From the NCBI GenBank assembly GCA_028023455.1, contig JAQFVV010006255.1, positions 1,490,001-1,554,000 of the forward strand: DNA of 64,000 nt, given 5' to 3'. The notes beneath the pieces were generated by a model. The model searched no databases. It was not told the DNA's origin and worked only from the letters and a program-made list of their open reading frames with translations. Shown piece after piece: positions 12,801 through 27,800 of this stretch. This DNA comes from Epiperipatus broadwayi (lineage: Eukaryota > Onychophora > Udeonychophora > Euonychophora > Peripatidae). A program made the position numbers and the translations under genes. Each line of letters starts with the position of its first letter. The stretch's first letter is position 1.

Positions 12801-15800
12801 ACCACATGATATAGTATTTATATAAGAGTAAAAAGGAATCCTCTTACCCTTACGACTCAAATGTTTATATATAAGCAAATCTAAAGTAGTTGTAATGAAG
12901 GCGTGACTACATAATAGTCACTTTAAATTACTATATATAATGTCTGTATGAATGACGCCAATGAAATTTTCTAGAATTTACTAAACGCCACTATTATGTA
13001 GTCACGCCTTCGTTACAACTACTTTAGATTTGCTCATATATAAACATTTGAGTCTTAAGGGTAAGAGGATTCCTTTTTACTCTTATATAAATACTATATC
13101 ATGTGGTTGTTCGAAGGTATTCATTTATTAATAACATTCTCACAGCGTCTGCGCAATTAGCTTAACAGGCTGTCATTCTATCGTAAAAATGATATAGAAA
13201 ATTAAAATGTAAAACACAGAATTTGCGATGGCTACTAAGTTAAAAATCTACAAAACAACAAGTTTTGCGACAGCTACTAAGTTAAACAAAAATCAACAAC
13301 AATAAGTTTGCAATGGCTGCTAATTAACATCTCCAACAACAGGATTAAAAGCTTATCAGAGAAATGCAATTAAAAACAAGGAAAGAATATCAACAACAAC
13401 TATAGTTGGCGGATACCAAAGTGACAACAGGTCATCTTAATAAGTAGTCATTTTTTCATCGGACAAGCAGTCCAGTTCAGTTGAAATACAGTTGAGAAAG
13501 ACTACAGTTCGGTCACTTCAATGCAGTTCAGTCAATCTATTATGTATCCAGAATCAGAAACCATACAGTGTTGAGCAGCTTTTAGGAATATATGACTATT
13601 GCTCTAGCCCGAGTCCAATGGAACAGCCAAAATGCCCATGAAAAGAAATGCCTGCCTATCAACTTGAAAATCCACTGTCAATATCTAATTGTCTTAAAGA
13701 AAATGCCTCGGAATAATAAGCATCAAATCTCCACAGAAAACCTCAAATCTAACCAGTTAGAAATATTTTCATTAGAAGCAGCAAACAGCAAGAAGTGTCC
13801 ATGATAAAATCCTAGGTAATAAATAACATTTTCTTATTTCCATTTAAAGTAGCAATTGCAACAGTCTGAAGCCTCCCAGAGTCAAATAATAAAGAACTCT
13901 ATAGCATGCATAAATGAACTATTGATGTGCGTGTTCTAAATGTCTTGTGTTTATTTAATACTCTTGTTACATAATATTATATTGTTTGATTTATTAAGAG
14001 TGCGTGTCAAATAATAATGAACTCTATAGCATGCATAAACGAACTATTGATATGCGTATTCTAAATGTAAAAACTCTTGTTACATAATATTATATTGCCT
14101 GATTTATTAAGAGTGAGTGTCATGATATATAAAAATCATTAATAAATTTGATTAAGAATTCATAGTACTAGTTTTTAAGTTATAGGTGTAAACATTGAAT
14201 GCTTGTAATTATCAGTATTTAATTAATGAAGTTCTTATTAAGTATTTAAAAATCAGAATAAATGTTTAGTTAAATAAATTATCTTTAAACTTAATTTTGT
14301 CGGTCAATTCTTTTTACCACTAGTTAAACAAATAATTGTTATTGTATTACTTTAGATTGAGCTAGTCTTGGGATATTTCAAACACTGGATTATGGGCTTA
14401 CTGCCCAAACATGTTAGTTCTAGTAACTAGCTGGCGCCCGGGATTTACTCAGAAACAAATAAGTGCTTGGATAGTAGGGGTTTGAATCTAGCAGTCAAGG
14501 TGGGTCACAGTCTGGAAATATGATCGTGTTATGCGTTGCATAGCTTGGTCTGATCGTGGGTATTGTTGATAGTTCTGCTATCGATGATATTCTCCCCTCT
14601 GTTCGAAGGGCCGGTCCGTTCACATAATAGTTATGATATAAAAAGTAAAATCATAATAACTAAGGTTTAAACTCAGCTAAACCTACAAAAAGAGTATGCT
14701 GAATCATCTACGGTTCGGACCCAGCACAGTATGTATGTGCACTATATAAGTAACAGATTATATCATTAATAATTATATAAATAAAATATATGAGGTCAAC
14801 CTACCAACTACTAAAAGATGTTTTGGATCTGATGCAATCATGGGTTCATGGGGGGCAAAGAGATTACAAACAATTTCATTAATAATTTAAGTAAAAATTG
14901 AGATAGCATATATAATGTGATTTACAATATACTAGACAGCATTCCATATCTATTAAGAATGTATCGAATATGAATATAAAGTTATGTAATCAAGCAAGGG
15001 ATGGGTAACAAATGTTGTAATTAGGACCGAGATGAACAGAATAAAGGATTCTATATCACATCCTTGATAAAGATATAAATAACCCCATCTCTGAAATATT
15101 CTTACATTTACACATGCACTCATAAGCTGGAAATCTCTAATTTTCCTGGATGATAAAATTGTAATCCATTTATTTACTAAGACAGTAAACCTTAAGAATA
15201 TGCGCGTGAAAATGCGAAGGTAGAGACCTCTACAAGTCTTAACCACAAGCTTATGCTTTGGAAGAAAAGCTGGTGGTTAAGACCTGCAGAGGTCTCTACC
15301 TTCGTATTTTCACGAGCATATTCTTAAGGTTTACAGCCTTAGTAAATATTACTTATGTAATCAATGTGCATTTAAATAAATTTATAATCTATGCAGACTT
15401 TCTTAAATAAAGATTTAGAACTCATATATAAATGAAATTCCTTTCTTTTTTTTTTTTAAATAAAATCTCTTAACATAAATCTTACAATAGGAGTTTATAT
15501 AATGTAAAATAATCATAGCTAATGACTAGTCTGTGAGATGCTTTCAAAATTGTAATGACAATACATATGCTTTCCTTACAAAGATAAAAACACCTCTGTA
15601 AATTATAAATATGCGATTTTTTTCGCATGCATTAGTGAAGCTGTAATTATACTATAATGTTTAATATGCCTTCTTAGTGCTTTCGAGATGTAGTATTTAA
15701 ATCTCATACTCATAGCTTTATGAATGAAGACTGTTGTGATTTATATTGTACACATATGCAAATGAGCTTGAATTTTTAATTAATTAGTCCATTGTTTGGA

Positions 15801-18800
15801 GAGAGCAAAGCATGCCTCTTTTCTATACATAAACACACCTTAAGTCATATCTATCATTATTGCCTAGTATATAGATATGTGAGAACCTCATTTTAAACAA
15901 TGTTATATTACTACAAGAATAAGTCAAAGGCAATGGAGTTTAGTCTCTAAATATAATTTTTGGAGATGTTTAGTCTATTCAGATTAGTTAATCATATGAA
16001 TAAACGAAGAATGAATATTAAAAAACATGCACATGAAATCAACCAGGATTTGGATTTTATCATTTTTATTGTAGAAAAATGAAATCAACCAGGCAGATTT
16101 ATAGTATATAAAACAATTAAAATCATACAATAAAATGACAAAAGAGAGTTATTATTTATTTTGCACTGAAATTATGAATTAATAAAAATAATAGCAGTAG
16201 AATCAGTAAATCCTATAGTAACAATAATAGATTAATTAAAGATTCATGTTGAAATTTTGTGTAACAATCTATCCTTATTAGAAAGGTTTACTGAAAGTTT
16301 GTATTTATTAAATCTTTGTTTAATTTTGTTTTGTCAATAAGTAATTTTTAAATTTTATTTCTATATGTCAAAAGTCTTCCACTGCTCATTCATCTTACAT
16401 GTCAATCCAATGAAAGTGTGATTTTACAATAATGGACTCAATAGTATCGCATTCAGTAAGCTGAAGAACATATTCATTGGTTTTATGATCTTGCCATTGC
16501 ATTTTTAAAATTTTATAAAGCATCCTTAAATGAAACTTTTCTAATGCCCAAGTTTCACAACCATACAATAAATTTGATAAAATAACAATCTTATATACAG
16601 CTAATTTAGTTGTAATAATTATTTTCCTATAGTGAAATTCTATTTTTTTTAACTTGTTAAAAGTAACATCAGCATATTAGTCTATATTAGATCTCAACAT
16701 CTTATAAAACTACCAAAGTATTTAAAGTGATTTACATTCTCAAGTTGATAACCATCCAATATGAAGGTTGTGGAAGACTTTTCTTCTGTTGCTGACTGAT
16801 AAAGAGCTTGAATTTTTTGGCCATTAATTAATAAACCAAGATCTTCATAAATGGCATTCAAAACATTAAGAACATTCTGTAAATCATTTTTTGAACTGGC
16901 AAAAATAGCACAATTATTAGCAGACTGTAAATGTAGAATCTAAGAAGATGAAGTTTTTGTTTTTGCTTTTAACTGATTCAAATTAAAAATTCAACTATCA
17001 AATCTATATTGTATCTTGATATTTGTTTGATTAAACTACCTATAGACCAGTGCCATAAAAGTAATGTTGGAACAAATACACAGTCTTTGTTTAACATCAG
17101 TTTTGATTTCAAATGCTTCAGATTTTCTATTTGTAGTAATAACCCTTCCACTCATTCCATGATGCAGAAACTGTATAATAGGAGGAAATTTTGAAAGACA
17201 ACCAACTAATTTCAAATAATGTCATAGATTTGTCCTACTAACTGAATCAGATGCCTTGGCCAATTGAATAAAAGCAATATATATATATAAATCATTCCTT
17301 TTTGCCAGATATTTTTTTTACAATTGCCTAGCAACAAAAATCATATCTATAAGTGCTTCTTGATTAACTAAACCCACAGTGAATCTCTGGTAAATTCAAC
17401 AAAATTCTTGAAAATATTTATGCTATTGTGAATGATAACAATATTCCACAATAATTACATCAATCTTGTCTATTCCATTTATTTTTAAAAATTGAAACAG
17501 TAAAAGCATTCTTAAAATTGGATGACAACTTCATGGGTTCAGATATTCCTAAAAAATTCCAACATTTTTGAAGTTAACGTATCACCATCATATTATTTTA
17601 AAACGTCTTCAAGTATTTCATCAGAACCTGCAGTCTTTCTAGTTTTAAGATTACAAAGAATTGTTTTAATCTCTTAAGCTGGATATCTTTGTCCAAATCT
17701 AAATGAGTGGATAAAATGGATATATCAATAAAAGTTGTTATCTCAATTCTTATATCATTATTCAAAAAATAATCAAAATACTCTTTCCTTCTGTTTAATA
17801 TATCATTGTTATCATATAAGAGAATGCTATTGCTAGATTTAATGGAATTGTGATGCCATTTTTCAGGTCCACTTGTTGTTTTCAAAGCACCAAAAAAAAA
17901 AAAAAAATCTAGAATAATCATACCAACAAATGTCTGTATCTTCTTTGCAATTTTAATCTATCAACCATTTTTAAGCTTTCTTGTGAGATACTGGATTTCT
18001 GCCTTCAGATTTTTAATTTATTATGAAGTTCTACATTTATTGTTTTGCCAAGCAGAAAATGCATGTTTCTTTTTTAATTAGATCACAATAAAATGATCAC
18101 TGTCAGAAAAATAGTCATGATTCTTCTTTTTAGTGAAACCTAGAATAGATTTACTTGTATCCATAATACACTCCTTACAAGAATTTCATATTTCAGTAAT
18201 ATGAATCCTGAAAAATCCAAATTAGCAACTTTCATGCTTAATAGCTGTTGAGATTTAGTATGTATAGTAAAAGGACAAACAGCAATTTTCTTGTGAATAC
18301 GATTGAAATAATATCTATTTTTTAATGCAATTATCATTTTAATCTTGAAGAATATTAAACTATGATTTGTCCAATAATTTGAGCTTTAAGAGCTCATGTA
18401 ATTTGAACTTGTGTTGTATTCTGACTCTTAACAGTAATACAATCTATTAAATGCCATTATTTTAAGCATGGATGCAGCCATGTTTATTTGTAGTGGTTTT
18501 TCTGCCTAAATAAAGTGTTTGTGTTAATCAGTTCATGTGTTTTGCATAAATTCAGTAATAACAAATCATTTGAATTTATAGCCCAATACTTATTTAAATA
18601 ACTATTGACCAAAATCTACTTTTTGATCCAACACAATTATTAAAGTTTCACTATCCAACAAGGAATAAAAACTTTCCTTCTTCTGAATCTAAGATTGGAG
18701 CATAGGCACTAAAAAATGATTCCTACTACTACTATGCAAAACAAGTTTTAAGATCATTAACCTTTCACTGATACAACAAAGAATTCCAACAATAGAAGAC

Positions 18801-21800
18801 ACTAAATAAAATTTTGTTTGCAAATCCAACACCATACATTCTTCTTTCACTGACTGACCCGCCTTTTCAAAAATAGTTGTATCCATTCATCTAATAAATT
18901 TCCTTCGTCTGATAGACAAATTTCCCTAGAGCAGCTGTATCAATCTTACATCTTGACAAGTCCTTACCTTAAGTACAGTCCTCTGTTCTGGTTTTTAACA
19001 GTTTGTATCAAGTAAAGTCCACATATTCCATATATCTATACTTAGAAAAAAAATTAGAATTATGATACTTACCTTTAGTACTGTCACTCATTCTTGTTTA
19101 CCATTACTACTAACATTATTATTACTATTATTATTTCTATCACTAAATGAGTAATCTGCCAAGAATAGCAACCTAACCCATATGAGACAGGACATTTTTA
19201 AACTACATTTTCTAGGTCCTTCCACTTTTGTGATAGATAGGGAGATCCCTAAATAGGACTATCTAAACATACAATTTTTGCCAATCAAAATTCCCATCTC
19301 AAATCCAGTTCCAAACTGACTCATTGGTGATTGTACAACCTCAAGCAAAGATCACAACTAAGAATTGCCAGCCTACTAAGCCTGTTTCAATTATTATTCT
19401 TAATTTTTTAAGTGTTTGAGCTATAAAAAAAAAAAGAGGAACTAGAATTGCTATGTGTGTATTAAAATATGGAAACATTATAGCCTAAGCACAGTATTCA
19501 ACATTAGTGTACTATCATTATGTATATATATAATAGAAATATAATAAGCAAGCTAATAGCTCTAAACAAGTTTTTCCGATAAATGTCAGAAGAGAAAGCA
19601 TTTAAAATCTCTATCTAAAAATTATACCTATCCCCAAACCAGCTTTGAGCTGATGGTTCTCTTCAGTGAGCGCTAAGATATTCAGACACTAAATCCAAAA
19701 TACCAACTTAAATGCATTTATCTAATACTTAACTATTAAGTAGAAAATATGAAATTTTCAGACATCTCTATGTCTTCAAATCCAGCTATCTAACTTAAAT
19801 AGATGATGAATATTTCAGATTTTCTATTTGATCGTTAAATATTAGATAAACGCTGTGTTTGAATTGGTATTTTGGATCTAGTGTATGAATATCCTAGTAC
19901 CTCACTGAAGGGAGCTACCAACTCGAATCTGATTTGGGAATAGGGATAATTCTACATAAGAGATTTTAAATGCTTTCTCTTCTGGCATTTATCAGAAAAA
20001 CTTGTTTAGAGCTATAGCACTCTCTTTATATTACTTTTATAATACAAGCTTATTAAATTAAGTCGTGTGATGTATGACTTGATTTTCTTAACATATATAT
20101 AAAATCAGTTAATATATATATTAAACAGAGCAAAACTCTCCATGCAGTATTGCCACCTGTGCTAAACAGAGTAATCAATGGATGCCAGAAGGCTTGTGCA
20201 TAAAATCCCTATCTAATGCCTACTCATCCAATATCCCCAGACTAGTTTCTGGCTTGTCGCCTTCGCCTTCTGGCATCCATTGATTACTTTGTTTAGCAAT
20301 ACTGTATGGAGAGTTTTGCTCTGTTTATCAACAATTAATGTGCTAGTATAGGAAATGTGATCATGTAATATATATATATTCTCCTTGAATAAGGTTCTTA
20401 AAATTGTTGCTCTAAAATATTCAAATTCTAATAAGCTTTTCTTATAAATTTTAATTTATAATCAACGTTCACAACATCAAATGTACTATATATGTATTTC
20501 AATAGAAATAAATGGGTAAATCTGTAAAATAATTAAAGTTTAATCAATCAACAAATAGCATTGCTAGCCCCAAAATGAAATCTCTTGTTAATTTATCATA
20601 TATATATAATATCTAGGTTCTCTATCATTATTAATAAAATGAAAATATTACAACAGAGATTAAACATGTTAAATGAAATTAAGTAGACCGAATATACTTT
20701 CAACTGTGTGCACACACACTGAAAATATATTCGGTCTACTTAATTTCATTTAATGTATTTAATCTTTATTTTTTTTTTTTTTTTCCATATGTCAAATGTG
20801 TTGACCGAGAAGCGAACCCGGACCAACTGCTTGGAAGGCAGCTTTATATCATAAACATCTAAAATATATTTTAATAATTTACAAATATTATATGTATTTT
20901 TATTTTTTTTTAAAAAAAAGAAGCTATAATTACTTGTTGTGGTTCAACAAAAGCCAGCCAATCTGATGAATGTGTTGGAAGTAAACCCATGGATGAACAT
21001 TTGTAAAGAGCCAAAGCTAAACCAGCCAGATTTCCTAATAAAAACACAAATTTCTGCAGTGCAGCTTGACTACCTTCAATCATTTTGAAAGCTGAAATGA
21101 CACAATTTTCCAATAAAATATATTATAAAACTGTAACTATTTAATATCTGTTATGCATCACATGAGAAATTAATAAACTAACATTATACAAATCTTTTTT
21201 ATTTAAAAATTATTACTTTTCCTATAATATTTAACTTGTGAAAAGTTAAAATGAAAATGTACAGAAATAGTAAGATTTCAAAGATGAGAGAGAACATTAG
21301 AAATCTGAAACTATAGTTCTATGTGATTAATTTCATTTTAATTTTTCAAAAGTTGACTGTAATAGAAATTTATTCTTAAAAGAAAAAGATTTATTTAATT
21401 ATATAACCTGTATCTATTTTGAAACTTAGTTTTTTTCAGATTGCATTATAAAAAACATATTTAATTTTTAATAAAATTAAATTAAAATACCCTACATTGA
21501 ATGCATACATATAGTGTATATATATATAACCATTCAGCACTTAGACAATCCCAATATCAATAACAATTTTAAACTATTGTCAAGGCAACTTATTATATAT
21601 ATAAATAAAATCTGTAAAATACTTTGATATATTACTTCATTTATTAGTATACAAATTAAAAAGCGTATGAAACACTTGAACGAGAAGCTATAAAGATTCC
21701 ATAAATTATTATACGCTAAGCGCTTTCGAGGCCATTTGCCTCATATTTATTAGTCTAACAACAATTACTAAAAGAAGCAGTTATTTAATCTTATTCATTT

Positions 21801-24800
21801 ATCCTGTTTTCTTACTTAATTTTGATGAATAAAAACACAAAAACAACAACTCAGTATTGATGAAATATCAACAAGTGACAATAACATGTAAAAAATTATC
21901 AAAGTCAATGAAATTTAAAATCAGATATGTCAAATGTAGAATTTTCATATTAATAATTTTTATTAGTCATTCATCATCTACGACATTATTAAGTGCAACA
22001 AAAGTCAACATTTTTGTTCGATCTGTTTATCTAATAGAAATAAGACAGTTTTAGATATGAATGTAAAAGTGATCAAATTCTTGAAAGCTATAGTTAATAT
22101 GTCTATAGTTTACAATATTCAGTAGTATAAATATATAAAATATTCTTTATTTCACACATACAGGTAAAAGCAATGAAAATAAGCAAAAAATATAAGCTGA
22201 TCATAAAATACTTCACTGTCTGAATAATTTAAAATTTACAAAACAAAATTATAATAAAAGTACAATCTTTTAGAATTTAAAAATAGTATACTTGATTTAA
22301 GAGTAAGTAGTTTACATATATTTAATATAGTTATGAACAGCCAAAAGAGTACTAGAATATTCAGAAAAATCAATGCTAATCTGATTGTTATCCTTAGTAT
22401 ATATTTGTATACCATGCTTATTAATAAAAAAAAAATAATTTAATTTTAATAAAATATGTTCATTTTCAAAATGAAAAGCCAATGGTGTAACAGCTAGTAT
22501 ATGTATCTACTATGCACTTAAACTGAGAACAAATCAAAATGAAATTTAAATTTTTTTAGATAGTTGATCCATTGTTACTTTAATTAGTCATTTAGATTAG
22601 TCAATGAATGAATATCCATCTATTATAGATGAGAATGGTCCATAAAATAATCTGGGGTAATAAAATGAATATATGACCTTAAAATAAAAACACAATATGA
22701 TGCATAATTTAGCCATATTTGATGATGCTCCTACAAATTCTAAGCTAATAATTTATCTCATCCTTTTTATTATCATATTTAAAGTATAAAGAGTAGGTTG
22801 AACTTATAATACTCGCTAAAACATTTTTTAAATCAAAGAAACTGGCCCTGCATTAGAAATTATTGTAAGCGATGAATTAATGTTGCAATATTCATTATCA
22901 ATTCTTTGGCCCCTGATAATACACATAATATTGCACCCTATCAAAATATATTTATTGTAGATACTTATTTCATAATGAGAAATGTATAAAATTTACTCCT
23001 CGTAATATGGGTAAATTAACATCACAAGCAAATCTGCGTATGTAACGAAACATCTCAAAAGACAAGATCTCTGGGTGGTTAAAACATTTTGATTTTTTTC
23101 AGTAATTTTGATTATATAAAAGATCAAATAGTATTAAATCATTATAAATTAAAAATGAAAGTCTAACTCCACATGTAGTCTCTAATAAGTCCCTTTGAGC
23201 CATCTCTAATGTAGTTATAAAAAAAGATTAATATGAAAACATTTAATTACAGAATTAATAACCAATATTGCAAATAAAACAAATAATAAAAAACTACTTG
23301 ATACATAATCAAACTAGTTAAACAGGATAATATACAAATTACATAGTGATTTGATAAAATGAAAAGATAGTAAATATTATTATAAATGTATTTTTTTTTT
23401 TCTTAAAGCTTTCTTAATCAATTACTTTTTAATTAGCATCTTATTTTATGATTAATTATAAACAAAAACGCAAAGAGATTACAAGTTAAAAAACAACTAC
23501 ATAAAATGTTTAACAAACATTAGCAGTTGAAAGTTTATAAAAATTAACTTTGTAATCCTAAAAAAAGCATCTAATTCTTTTATTATGTATATAGGTATAC
23601 AACAATATTGAATGTTAATTTAATTTACATCATCAGTAGAATTTTTTATAATCTTTCAAGTGACAATGTTTGATAAAAAAATCAACCAATCTCACATGAA
23701 TACATTTCTATCATAACCAATGTCATCAGCAGCCTGGAAAACAGTTGACTCTCCATTAAACATAACAATGCAGCCTCGAGTCAAACACCATCACAATTTT
23801 TAATTTAGTATTAAACTTTGAATGTAATTTAGTGAAGCATGGATATATATTATTTTCATCAGTTTTAAATATATATTAATTTCCACCATATACAAAAAAG
23901 CCAGATTTAAGATTGCGTTGTGAGGATAGTTTGGTTCATTGATAATTATATAGAGTAAAGATAGTTAGAAATTTTACTGGATTACAGATCAAATAAATTT
24001 CAATGCAATGTTTATTTTCATATATATGTATTTAACCCTATGTGTTAAATAAAAAGAATTTAAAATAATATCATGCACAAGTTTTAAATAATTGATCTTT
24101 AACTTAATTTAAAGTTTATATCTGAGCAAATATGAATACAATAATCTCTAACCTCATATTTTTATTAATCTAAAAGATGGACAATTGTCATACTTGTAGA
24201 TTAAATTGCAACAAAGTATGAGGGAAAAAATAATGAATGACTATAAAGATATTTGAGAGAGTTAATGAACTAGGTCAATTAGCAAATTGATTTTTTTTAC
24301 TTTTTCTTATGTTTTTATTCATCTATTTGAAGAAAATATTTAGCAAAAGATTTTCAAAATATGTAATTAACCTATATATGTTGAAATGAATATATTCATG
24401 GGTAAAAGATGTTTTCAGGAGCAACTATGTTTAATGAAAAATAAAACAAAAGCAAAAATAAAGTAATAGTAACTGACGACTCGGCAAAATAAGATTTGCT
24501 CTCATCTGGATGTACATAAATCATGTGACTGCTTCAGTGATAATAATTACATCACATGGTTGTTGATTAGTTTGGCTTAAATTTAATTCCATTATCAATT
24601 TATAATCAAACAATTTGTGAACAACATATAATAAACATAATGAAACAACAATAATAATTTAATTAAAATTTGCTAAAAATTACAAGTTGAACTTCAATCC
24701 AGGAATCTTTAATTTGTCACTCTACTATTGCACTAAATTGGATATAGTAATTAAACAATAATAAATCTAATATGATATAAAAATCTGGAAACTTCTATTA

Positions 24801-27800
24801 ACTCAATCTTCATTAACAGAATCCCAAGATTCACAGTTAAATGATTATGGAAATACAGTACACATATATTTATCCGCAATTATATGTCTTCTTAGAAAAT
24901 GAAAAAAAAAATCTAAATGAAATGGCATGGTACAGACTCACTACTCACACAGTGATGATATGACTATATTAGGTGTGGACAAACTTCAAAACAAAAATAA
25001 ACTTTGTATTTTTTTTTTCTAATAATTTTTGAAATTTTTTTTATACTTCTGAAGACTCATGATAATATAAAAAACAAGTTTTTTTTAAAATTGTAAAAGT
25101 CACTGATTTCTTAAAATAATGAAACAAAAAATAGAAAATCGATCATATTTCAAAAAATAATTAACCTTACTACAAAAAGTATATATTAGTAATTTTTTTA
25201 AAAAAATATTTTATTGAAAATATTTAATTTTATTAAATAATAAAAAGTCAAGAGACATTTAAACAGAAACATCCCAATTGGTAGACCCCCCCCCATCTCA
25301 CCATCTTTCTTCAGAATATGTTGCTGATCTTTTAAAAACATATGTGTGATTTTAGATTTCTAATCACTTAAATAACTTATTTAAATAATAATTCTTTCAT
25401 TGTTTTAGTTGCCTATTATTTTGAATAACAATACTTTGCCTTCAAAATAATTGGTCAGTAAAACAATGGTAATTATTATATTAATTTTAAACACAGATAT
25501 ATATATAAGACAATATCTTTATTATAATTTAAATCTTCAAAAAATTATCTTACAATCATTTAATTATTCTTATATACGTATATATTTAAATAAATACATA
25601 TATAATATTTATGAAGTGATAGATTTCAAATGTGTTCAATATAAGAATTCTTTTCAAGTGAGAGTTTTCAGAATTATTTTTGAATAACTGTAAAAAATAT
25701 AATCCAATAATTAGATAAAAAAAATGAATCCACTTCCATATGGTCTCTAAGATCTTATATGGATAACAGATCATATCTAGTCTGGGGTTGGGGAATCTCC
25801 AGGCCTGGGGTCAACTCCAGTCCTCGAAAGCTCTCAATATGTCCCATAGATATTTTCATAAACATATATAAAATGTCCCTGTATTCTATTTAAACACATG
25901 CAGTTCAAATATTGAATTAAGAATTAAGTAATATAAAATATTTATTTTCTCAACTATATCCATTCATGAGAGATAAATTATTATTTATCTAATTACAGAT
26001 TTAATCTATGATGCTGAGGATATTTTGTTTGTTTTTATACTGATTTTCACAGACTAACTGCATATTTGCAAAAATAAAATTAGAATTTTAGTCTGTTTTA
26101 TTATTATTATTTTGCATTTATTTATTTTTATTGTAATGGCTACTCTGAGTAGATAAAAAAAATTGCGTATTTCAATTTTTTTTTATAGGCAGAAATAATA
26201 AATCGATGTGCCTGATATGTTTGTAAAGTATTTTATTAAAAAAAAACATCATCACTATTTATCAAAACAGTATGATCACAATAAAATTGTTGTGAAAGAA
26301 GGAAATATTAAAATAGAAAACTTGAAAAGAAGCTTCATGAAGTGACTGTTATGCTTCATATAAAGTCCAAATAAGTCAGAAAATACAGTGAAAGGAAAGT
26401 ACTTTGCAGAAACTTCAAAATCATTTTCTGAAGGGAAGTTTATAAATGACTGCATCTTAGCTGCTGTAAAATTAATCTATCCAGAACGTAAAAAGAAATT
26501 TGAGAATATAAATATGTCGCAAAGAAGAATTACATGGCAACTTGGAAAAATTATCATTAAATGTGGAACAAACATTAATAATAATGATGTTATTTTTAAG
26601 TCACAAAAAATTATGGGCCTCATGTAAAAAGGGCAAGTTGAATTTGGTCTGCCAGCTAAGCTGAAAAGATGGCCATCCTTAATGATTAGGGACAAATTAA
26701 TTAAATGTTTGATCAAATATAGCAGGCTAATTTTTAAGTTGATAATTTTGTATGGCTCACAAATGATATTATAAATATTCAAATGACCCTTGGCAGAAAA
26801 AAAGGTTCCCCACTTTTGATCTAATCATTTAGTTTCTAACAAAAAGATTAAATTTTTCCATTATACTACATTTTTGATTTAACCAAAGTGCCTACTTTAT
26901 TTGCTTTTATACAAATATATAAAGAAACAAAACTAAAAATATTGTAGATAAAAGTACAATATATTATATGTCAATATACAAAAGTAGATATCTTTGTTTT
27001 ATTGTGTTGTGTGATACCAATTATTATTAGCATTATTTCAATACAAACTAAATATTTATTAATCACAGATTTGAAACCACATATATTTTATGTATAAAAA
27101 AAATAGGCTTGCTTAATATATAAAAATTTTGCATAATATAAATGGGTCTTGTTGTCTAGTTACTATATTTGTTTGTTAAATTTATGAATCGGATTTGAAT
27201 CTGGATGAAATAAAATTTAGAAATTTCAAAACCAATGACATATTTATTTTAGAATTAATTGATATTTTGTCTTCTTCTCACTGATTTAAATTATTATGAG
27301 TTGAGATTTATTTATTTACACACACATATATGAATTGAGCAATAAAATATTATACATATGAAAAATGTTTTCTTTACGTATATTCTTTGAAAGATTGTTG
27401 GGGAGGTTGTTGCTCTGCAATGGGCTATTTAAAGGTTGTTTTATTTAACTACTATTTATTTAAAAAAAAAAAAAGAATTCAATTCCTCAAAACTTCAGTA
27501 AATCATTAATTTTTCAGCTGTTAAATTAGTTTCCTAGAAGTTTTTCCAGAAAAATAATTTCATTACTTTAAGCACGGTGGGAGTTACGTTTACACATACA
27601 TGTATATAAATTCTTTCTCATAAAATTTATTTTAAAAAAAACACTAAATTCCACTTACTTGCTTGAGCTGAGATAAGAGCTTTAATAGGCCTGAGAAACA
27701 TCATTCCAACAATCATAATAGGAAAAATAGAAATAGAATTACCAGCCATGTACATAATAAATAGATTCATAGGGATTTGTTTTAAAGGACCAAGAGCAAT

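Noticed and set aside
20910-20933. EMC4 ending at the TAA stop at 20910 with tail QQVIIASFF
   Set aside because: A donor GTAATT precedes it in phase 0, and an exon at 9813-9848 supplies the conserved RMEFSGGG tail.
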